A program made the translations under genes and the position numbers. DNA of 47,563 nucleotides from Chloroflexota bacterium (lineage in GTDB: Bacteria > Chloroflexota > Anaerolineae > Aggregatilineales > Phototrophicaceae): NCBI GenBank assembly GCA_026706445.1, contig JAPOYT010000043.1, forward strand, positions 1 through 47,563, read 5' to 3'. Positions within the stretch are counted from its first letter, which is position 1. Each line of letters starts with the position of its first letter. Shown here piece by piece: positions 41,887 to 47,563 of the stretch. Under the pieces are notes generated by a model. That model saw only the letters and a program-made list of their open reading frames with translations, did not search any database and was not told the DNA's origin.

Positions 41887-41916
41887 TTTGCCATAAACTA
41901 CCAAGGACAAGAAGCG

Positions 41917-42702
41917 ATGAGCGGTCGGCTGCAAGGCAAAGTGGTCATTGTCACCGGTGGCGGCACCGGCATAGGCTGGGGCATCACGCAGAGCTGCGTC
42001 CGCGAGGGCGCCATGGTGGCGCTGGCGCAGCGCCCGGCGGACATCAAGATCGCCGAAGACAAGGTCTCTGAATTGAAACGCGCGGGCCATTTGGCGCTCG
42101 CGATCGGCTGTGATATCACCGAGCGCGCCCAGGTGAAAGCAATGGTCGCGCGCACCGTTTCAGAATTTGGGCGTCTCGATGTGATGGTGAACAACGCTGC
42201 GTTGACCGGGACTTCAGCCGAAGTCCGGCCCTTCCTCGAAGAGACCGATGAGCACTGGCGCAAGATGATTGATGTCAATCTGGGCGGCGCCTTCATCTGT
42301 ACCCAGGAAGCCGCCTTTCAAATGGTCAAGCAAGGCGACGGCGGCAGCATCATCACGATCTCATCGGTGGCGCAATATGCCGCGCAAGAAAACGCAGCGC
42401 CCTACTGCGCCGCCAAAGCGGGGCTGGACGGCTTATGCAAAGGCGCTGCCATTGAACTGGCGCCGCAGAGCATCCGCGTCAATCTTGTCGCGCCGGGCGA
42501 CATCTTGACCGAATCAAGCGCCGATATCATCGACGAGGTTGCCGAATCCGGCGGGAGCGGGCGCTTTTTCCGTCATACGCCCTTGGGTCGCCGCGGCGCC
42601 GCCGGCGAGATTGGCGATGTGGTAGCTTTCCTCGCCAGCGATGAAGCGAGCTTCGTAACTGGCGCCACCTGGCTGGTGGATGGCGGATTCCTGAGCTATT
42701 GA
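41917..42702 (+). CDS. short-chain dehydrogenase/reductase (SDR)
   Basis: NAD(P)-dependent oxidoreductase of about 261 residues from the ATG at 41917 (AAGGA upstream). A longer frame from 41836 would translate the repeat and is unlikely. The cofactor glycines are in VTGGGTGIGWG; NNAA is the fourth strand motif; the catalytic residues are Ser149/150 (ITISSVAQ), Tyr163 and Lys167 (APYCAAKAG). The classical SDR length and C-terminus (ATWLVDGGFLSY) are complete. It is followed 8 bases later by a deacylase gene, so it is probably co-transcribed with it. Confidence 0.93.
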   Translation: MSGRLQGKVVIVTGGGTGIGWGITQSCVREGAMVALAQRPADIKIAEDKVSELKRAGHLALAIGCDITERAQVKAMVARTVSEFGRLDVMVNNAALTGTSAEVRPFLEETDEHWRKMIDVNLGGAFICTQEAAFQMVKQGDGGSIITISSVAQYAAQENAAPYCAAKAGLDGLCKGAAIELAPQSIRVNLVAPGDILTESSADIIDEVAESGGSGRFFRHTPLGRRGAAGEIGDVVAFLASDEASFVTGATWLVDGGFLSY

Positions 42703-42710
42703 GGCGCTGC

Positions 42711-43700
42711 ATGCGCATTCGCGACTTTGAAATCGACCAACTGCGGCGCGGCGAAAAGCAGTCTATCTGGCTGGATATCGCGGCGCGAGCCGGCGGTAGC
42801 GACTGGCGGCTGCCGCTGCAGACTGTCATTGGCGCCGAAGCCGGACCGACGCTGCTGGTCTTGGCTGGCGTCCACGGTGATGAATACGAAGGGATCGCCG
42901 CAATCCCACAGGTTTACCGCGCCATCAAGCCGCAGGATCTGCGCGGCTGCTTGCTTATGGCGCCCGTCTGCAATATGCCGGCCTACGAAGCCCTGCAACG
43001 CGCCAGCCCGATCGACGGTCTAAACCTCGCGCGCGTTTTTCCCGGCGATGTCGATGGCAGCATCACGAGACAGATCGCCTTTTGGCTGACCCGAAAACTG
43101 CTCTCCCGCGCCGACTTTCTTATTGATTTGCATACGGGCGGAATCGCCTATGAGATGCCAACATTGATCGGCTACCTGCACGACGGCGGCGAACTGGGTC
43201 AAGCCTCGCAAGCGGCGGCCGCCGCCTTTGGCGCGCCGGTCATGTGGGGGCATCCTTTGCCATTGCCGCCCGGCCGCAGCATCTCAGCCGCCACAACGCT
43301 GGGCATTCCCTCACTCTATACGGAAGCCCCCGGTGGCGCCGGCTGCGATCCTGATGTGGTCGCATGCTTTTGCGATGGCGTAACGAATGTCATGAAACAT
43401 CTAGGCATGATCCGTGGAGGCTTGCGCCAGCGCCGACTGACGCATCATTTGCTGGGCGATGGGAATCTGGATACGGTCATTGACGCGCCCGGCGACGGGT
43501 TTTTCCAGCGCGAAGTTTCATTACTCGAGAATGTCAAGCGAGGACAGCGCCTCGGCGCAATCCTTGACCCAACCGGCGCGGAAATGGCGCCGGTCGAAGC
43601 CGATCAAGCCGGACTTATCATTATGCTGCGCGGCATCCCGCCGGTGAAGGTCGGCGACGGCATCGCCCATATCACCCAGCCTTATCATTCTGGCTTATAG
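42711..43700 (+). CDS. succinylglutamate desuccinylase/aspartoacylase family zinc hydrolase
   Basis: M14-like metallohydrolase of about 330 residues from the ATG at 42711, with GAGG just upstream; a TTG at 42699 is possible. Zinc ligands are His55 and Glu58 in AGVHGDEYEG and a His in LIDLHTGGIAYE. The C-terminal beta domain (GFFQREVSLLENVKRGQRLG) is complete. Family members remove acyl groups from N-acyl amino acids or related amides. It lies between the SDR and MlrC-type genes with gaps of 8 and 20 bases, as in one operon for using modified amino acids or peptides. Confidence 0.9.
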   Translation: MRIRDFEIDQLRRGEKQSIWLDIAARAGGSDWRLPLQTVIGAEAGPTLLVLAGVHGDEYEGIAAIPQVYRAIKPQDLRGCLLMAPVCNMPAYEALQRASPIDGLNLARVFPGDVDGSITRQIAFWLTRKLLSRADFLIDLHTGGIAYEMPTLIGYLHDGGELGQASQAAAAAFGAPVMWGHPLPLPPGRSISAATTLGIPSLYTEAPGGAGCDPDVVACFCDGVTNVMKHLGMIRGGLRQRRLTHHLLGDGNLDTVIDAPGDGFFQREVSLLENVKRGQRLGAILDPTGAEMAPVEADQAGLIIMLRGIPPVKVGDGIAHITQPYHSGL

Positions 43701-43720
43701 GAGTCGAGGTTCGCGACAGC

Positions 43721-45220
43721 ATGGCAGGCATCAGCGCGTCATCGGGATTGCGCGTCGCCATCGGCGGCATCCTTCACGAGACCCACACCTTTATGGAGCA
43801 ACCGACAGCCCTGACGGACTTCGCCGCGCAGTCTCTGCATTTCGGCGACGACCTAATCCCGTCAATGCGCGCTTCACGCAGCGGCATCGGCGGCATGATC
43901 GACCGCGCGCTCGAATACAACTGGCAGCTGCTTCCGACCCTGTACGCCGCCGCCATGCCCGCCGGCGTCGTCACCGAAGCGGCTTATCGCCAACTCCTGA
44001 GCGAGCTAAGGAATCGACTGGCGCGGCACATGCCCCTTGATGGCCTGCTGCTGGCTTTGCACGGCGCCATGGTAGCCGAGGGCGAACTGGACGCCGAAGC
44101 CGATATTGTGGCGCAAGCCCGCGCCATTGTCGGCGACGCCGTACCGATCGTCGTCCTGCTGGATATGCACGGCAATATCAGCCCGCGCCTGGTTGAACTG
44201 GCGGATGTGCTGCTGGCCTACGACACCAACCCGCATATTGATGCCTATGCGCGCGGCAGTGATGCGGCCGAGATTATGGCGCGCCTGCTGCGGCGCGAAC
44301 TTCAGCCGACTTCCGCTTATGCCCGCCCTGCCCTGCTCTTGCCGGCGCAAAGCACCGGCACGGAAGCAGCCCCCCTCTCGTTCGTTCATGCGCGCGCCGC
44401 CGAAATCAAGGCAAAAGATGACGTGATAAGCATCGCGGTGATGGCTGGCTTTGCCTACGCCGATACGCCCTTCACCGGTCCAAGCATAATTGTAACCACC
44501 GATGGCCAGCCCGGGCTTGCGCAGAACGCTGCGAATGAACTCAGCGACCTGCTTTATCGCCATCGTGAAAGCGCCCTGCCGATTTACCTCCAGCCGGCCG
44601 CAGCAGTTGCGGAAGCGAAGCGCTTCGAACGCGGTCCGGTCATCCTGGTGGATTCGGCTGATAATATCGGCGGCGGCACAACTGGCGACGGCGCTGGTGC
44701 CCTCGCCGCCATGTTGGCGCAAGACATCCAAGAAGGCACAATCGTACTGGCGGATCCGCAAGCGGTAGACCTCTGCTGGCGCGCTGGAGCAAAGGCGGAA
44801 TTCACCCTCAATGTCGGCGGCAAAGTTGATGACTGGCACGGGCGCCCCGTAACCGTAACCGGAAGCGCGCGCGCGCTCTCCGCCGGCGTCTTCGAATGTG
44901 AATTGCCCGATAATCACTTCGCCTCGTTTTATGGCGAAACCGTCCACATGGGTCGATGCGCCTGGCTGCGCGTTGGCGGCGTGAACATCCTTTTGACCGA
45001 GCGAAAGACCCCGCCGCTGGACCTCGCCCAACTGCGCCACATCGGCATCATACCGGAAACGCAAAGCATGATCGTTGTCAAATCAGCTGTCGCCTATCGC
45101 GCCGCCTACATGCCGATTGCCGCTGCTGTCATCGAGATGGACACGGCTGGACTGTGCAGCGCCAATTTGTCGCGCTTCCCCTATCAACACCTTAAGCGCC
45201 CGGTTTTCCCGCTGGATTGA
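43721..45220 (+). CDS. MlrC-type M81 family metallopeptidase
   Basis: Protein of 499 residues of the MlrC (microcystin-degradation-type) family. The start region has GGILHETHTF, the characteristic zinc-site motif; VLLDMHGNISPR carries further ligands; the C-terminal domain follows from about residue 300 (GPVILVDSADNIGGG). MlrC hydrolyses the linear tetrapeptide late in microcystin breakdown, but most family members act on unknown peptides or amide compounds. The association here with a deacylase, SDR, aminotransferase and peptide-binding protein fits peptide or amide catabolism rather than microcystin specifically. Confidence 0.9.
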   Translation: MAGISASSGLRVAIGGILHETHTFMEQPTALTDFAAQSLHFGDDLIPSMRASRSGIGGMIDRALEYNWQLLPTLYAAAMPAGVVTEAAYRQLLSELRNRLARHMPLDGLLLALHGAMVAEGELDAEADIVAQARAIVGDAVPIVVLLDMHGNISPRLVELADVLLAYDTNPHIDAYARGSDAAEIMARLLRRELQPTSAYARPALLLPAQSTGTEAAPLSFVHARAAEIKAKDDVISIAVMAGFAYADTPFTGPSIIVTTDGQPGLAQNAANELSDLLYRHRESALPIYLQPAAAVAEAKRFERGPVILVDSADNIGGGTTGDGAGALAAMLAQDIQEGTIVLADPQAVDLCWRAGAKAEFTLNVGGKVDDWHGRPVTVTGSARALSAGVFECELPDNHFASFYGETVHMGRCAWLRVGGVNILLTERKTPPLDLAQLRHIGIIPETQSMIVVKSAVAYRAAYMPIAAAVIEMDTAGLCSANLSRFPYQHLKRPVFPLD

Positions 45221-45358
45221 CTCACGCCGGGCGCCCGCCAGGGCTGCGGCGCCGGGTCTTCCTGCAAGGCAACCCCGTGTCAAGCTCCGCATTCGCGCGC
45301 TGCAACAACTTGCGTTATAGTTTCTGCGACTATTCGAGTGGCTACTCTTTCATAAAAT

Positions 45359-46666
45359 ATGTCTCGTTATCAAAAATCAGCCGAGCTATTCCAGCGAGCG
45401 CAGGCTTCGCTAGCCGGCGGGGTCAGCAGCAACGTTCGCGCCCTTGCGCAGCCGCAACTTTACTTCCGCAGCGCCAGCGGCGCGCGATTGGTCGATGCCG
45501 ACGAGAACGTCTACCTCGATTTCACCCTCTCGCAAGGACCGATGTTCTTGGGTCACAGTCCGCCGGCAGTGCTTGATGCTGTCGAGCGCGCGATGCGCAA
45601 TGGTCAGCTTTACGGCGCGCAGCACGACCTGGAAATTGAACTTGCCGAAAGCATCCAGCGAATCGTGCCTTGTGCTGAGTTGGCGCGCTTCTGCAACTCG
45701 GGCTCGGAGGCGGTTCACGCCGCCATACGGGTAGCGCGCGCCCACACCGGACGCGACAAGATCCTGAAGTTCGAGGGTCATTATCACGGCTGGTACGATG
45801 AATTGCTGGTCAGCAATGCGCCAGCCTTGGAGCAGGCGGGACCGCGTGAAGGCCCAAAGCCCGTGCTTGCTTCGCGCGGACAATTGGCGAGCGCAGGTGA
45901 AAACGTTATGGTACTGCCATGGAACGATGCCGATATCCTGCAGGCTTCGCTGCAGAAACATGGCAGCGAAATCGCCGCTCTCATCATGGAACCGGTGATG
46001 TGCAACAATGCATGCATTCCGCCTCAACCCGGTTATCTGGAGATGGTCCGCGAGCTTTGCGCGCAATATGGAATCATTCTGATTTTTGACGAGGTTATCA
46101 CTGGCTTTCGACTTGCGCTGGGCGGAGCGCAAAGCTACTTCGGCATCACGCCAGACCTGGCGACCTTTGGCAAAGCAATGGCGAACGGCTTTCCCATCGC
46201 CTGCCTGGCCGGTCGGCGGGAATTGCTTGAACTCATCGCCAGCTTAAAAGTCAATCACTCCGGCACCTACAACAGCAATGTCATGGTTACGGCCGCGGCT
46301 CATGCCACAATCGCTGAATTGGAGCGTCTCGACTACCAGCGCATCCATCGGCTGGGCGAGGCGCTTATGAATGGCTTGCGTGACCTGGCGGCAAAATTCG
46401 GGCTCCCGGTCCTGATCCAGGGATATGGACCGGCTTTTCACCTGGCATTCACCGAGCGCGCTGCGTTTCTGCATTACCGCGACAGCCTGGAAGCCGATGG
46501 GCTTCGAAATAGCAAATTCGTGGGCGCGATGTTGGACCGAGGCATTCGTTTGCTCTCGCGCGGGCTTTGGTATCTTTCAGCCGCGCATACCGAAGCCGAC
46601 ATTCAGTCGACGCTGGAAACGGTCGAAGATATTTGGCGCGAGCGATCGTGGCGCCAACCCGCATAG
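45359..46666 (+). CDS. class III aminotransferase, glutamate-1-semialdehyde aminomutase-like
   Basis: PLP enzyme of 435 residues, fold type I. GSGSEA-like CNSGSEAVHAAIRVAR binds the PLP phosphate, FEGHYHGWYDELL is the family loop, Asp244 lies in LIFDEVITGFR, and the PLP Lys272 lies in TFGKAMANGF. It resembles HemL, but the context (peptide or amino acid catabolic genes, no other haem gene) favours an omega-aminotransferase or aminomutase of another substrate. No strong ribosome site precedes the ATG, and 138 bases separate it from the MlrC gene, so it may have its own promoter. Confidence 0.88.
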   Translation: MSRYQKSAELFQRAQASLAGGVSSNVRALAQPQLYFRSASGARLVDADENVYLDFTLSQGPMFLGHSPPAVLDAVERAMRNGQLYGAQHDLEIELAESIQRIVPCAELARFCNSGSEAVHAAIRVARAHTGRDKILKFEGHYHGWYDELLVSNAPALEQAGPREGPKPVLASRGQLASAGENVMVLPWNDADILQASLQKHGSEIAALIMEPVMCNNACIPPQPGYLEMVRELCAQYGIILIFDEVITGFRLALGGAQSYFGITPDLATFGKAMANGFPIACLAGRRELLELIASLKVNHSGTYNSNVMVTAAAHATIAELERLDYQRIHRLGEALMNGLRDLAAKFGLPVLIQGYGPAFHLAFTERAAFLHYRDSLEADGLRNSKFVGAMLDRGIRLLSRGLWYLSAAHTEADIQSTLETVEDIWRERSWRQPA

Positions 46667-46675
46667 TTGCTTGGG

Positions 46676-46692
46676 GCGGCGATCTTCGCCGC
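46676..46692. other. hairpin after the aminotransferase gene
   Basis: A 7-bp stem GCGGCGA/TCGCCGC with a 3-base loop, in the gap before the binding-protein gene. No T-run follows, so termination is uncertain. Confidence 0.35.
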
Positions 46693-46792
46693 AATGGCGA
46701 TACGAGAATACCGAAGGAGAACTTGCCTATGACGCATTAAATCAGCAGGTTTCGCCGACTTATTCAGATAAACCGAATTGGAGAACAAAAAA

Positions 46793-47563
46793 ATGAACCG
46801 CAAACAAGAGAAGGACATCCGCAATACTTCCAGGATGTTGGCGGGCAACTCGCTTTCGCGCAGGCGCTTTTTGCAGACCATGCTCACCACCGGCGCGGGC
46901 GCGCTCGTTTATTCGGCCAGTCCGCTGGCATCTGTGGTGGCGCAGGGCAGCTCCTCCGCCACTATCGATATCGCCAACAGCTTCGGCCGCCTCAATCCCG
47001 TACTCTCCACCGCCATCGGCGAGCTGACGATCAACAACGCCGTTTTCAACAAGGTGCCGGAATTGTTGACCGGACCGCCCACACAAGTGGATGACCTGAC
47101 CTGGAACCTGGAATTCCGCCAGGGCGTGATGTTCCATGATGGCGCCGAGATGAAGGCATCCGACTTCGCATTCACGTTGAATTTGATTCAGAATCCGGAT
47201 ACCGCGTCTCTCTTCGCAAACTTTCTGACGCCGATAGCCGGCGCGGAAGCCACCGGCGACTACAGCGCCACCATCCACCTTAGCGAAGCCTTCGGTCTGC
47301 TGCCGGAGCGCCTCTTTGTCATGTCCGTGCTGCCGGAAGCATCCTTCAATGAGAAAGGCATGGATCGCTTCAATTTGGAACCTGTCGGGACCGGCCCATT
47401 CGTCTTCCAGAACATGATCGCGCAAGATCGCGTCGAGCTCTCGCGCAATGCCGACTACTTTGTCGAGGGCTTGCCGCTCCTGGACAGCCTGACTTATCGC
47501 GAGGTGCCGGAAGCCAGCGTGCGCATGGCGAATCTGGTCGCGAGCGCATCTGATGTCATGGAG
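46793..47563 (+). CDS. peptide-type ABC transporter substrate-binding protein (family 5), partial
   Basis: An open frame from the ATG at 46793 (GGAG at 46780) to the window edge, 257 residues, 3' end cut off. The N-terminus has a twin-arginine (Tat) signal, SRRRFLQTMLTTGAG, with a hydrophobic stretch and a likely cut after VVAQ. The mature part matches SBP_bac_5 proteins: NNAVFNKVPELLTG, LEFRQGVMFHDGAEMKASDF, PVGTGPFVFQ and SRNADYF. These bind peptides, opines or other amides for DppBCDF-type importers. The permeases and ATPases should lie just beyond the window. Placement after the deacylase, MlrC and aminotransferase genes suggests it brings in their substrate. Confidence 0.9.
   Translation, partial: MNRKQEKDIRNTSRMLAGNSLSRRRFLQTMLTTGAGALVYSASPLASVVAQGSSSATIDIANSFGRLNPVLSTAIGELTINNAVFNKVPELLTGPPTQVDDLTWNLEFRQGVMFHDGAEMKASDFAFTLNLIQNPDTASLFANFLTPIAGAEATGDYSATIHLSEAFGLLPERLFVMSVLPEASFNEKGMDRFNLEPVGTGPFVFQNMIAQDRVELSRNADYFVEGLPLLDSLTYREVPEASVRMANLVASASDVME

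Noticed and set aside
41836..41916. N-terminal extension of the SDR protein
   Set aside because: It would translate the nested repeat. The ATG at 41917 has a ribosome site and matches the normal SDR start before the Rossmann strand.

Overview
Organism. The window reads as a chromosomal segment of a free-living or host-associated heterotroph, most likely Chloroflexota (Anaerolineae-like). The clues are a long Thr-Pro linker in an exported protein, several ABC importers with secreted solute-binding proteins, phytanoyl-CoA dioxygenase and mandelate-racemase/muconate-lactonizing (MR/MLE) enzymes, a Uma2-type gene, and many short dispersed repeats. This is an inference from gene content; there is no rRNA or other marker gene here, and I saw no tRNA. 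Layout. (1) 150-5097: a secreted protein, then a leftward catabolic cluster of two PhyH dioxygenases, an MR/MLE enzyme and a DeoR regulator. (2) 5305-8429: a ParD/ParE-like toxin-antitoxin pair, an aldo/keto reductase and a fatty acid desaturase. (3) 8596-15170: an ABC importer operon in the order binding protein, MalF-like permease, MalG-like permease, ATPase, glycerophosphodiester phosphodiesterase. This is the gene order of ugpBAECQ. The second permease has a PDZ-like domain between extra N-terminal membrane helices. (4) 15636-23712: a fused molybdenum hydroxylase, a membrane protein, a Uma2 pseudogene, a MatB-like acyl-CoA synthetase and a GlgX-like debranching enzyme. (5) 24067-30137: a BMP-family (nucleoside/simple sugar) importer with two tandem binding proteins and a repeat at nearly every gene junction. 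(6) 30147-35086: two tandem DUF4230-like membrane-anchored proteins, an acyltransferase, and a Wzm/Wzt-like polysaccharide exporter pair. (7) 35508-38946: the decayed remains of a phage-defence-type module, namely a DUF1156 DNA methylase pseudogene and a helicase tail, broken by repeats, frameshifts and a stop codon in its DPPY motif. (8) 38949-47563: a second desaturase, then a rightward run of threonine synthase-like enzyme, SDR, AspA-type deacylase, MlrC-type M81 metallopeptidase, class III aminotransferase and a Tat-exported peptide-binding protein cut by the window edge. This run looks like uptake and breakdown of modified peptides or amino acids. What stands out. Four short repeat families are scattered through the window: A, a 21-bp palindrome with GGGCGA ends; B, CACAGAGG-type; C, CCCCACCCC...GAGGGAGGGG; and D, a 22-24-bp GTCAGTGTCTACGCGAC unit. 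Unit D behaves like a tiny insertion. Removing it restores a standard family A palindrome at 10011, a family B repeat at 37985, and the canonical spacing of the MR/MLE protein at 2788, where it is read in frame as eight residues. Family C copies are also translated, inside the methylase and at the C-terminus of a permease.
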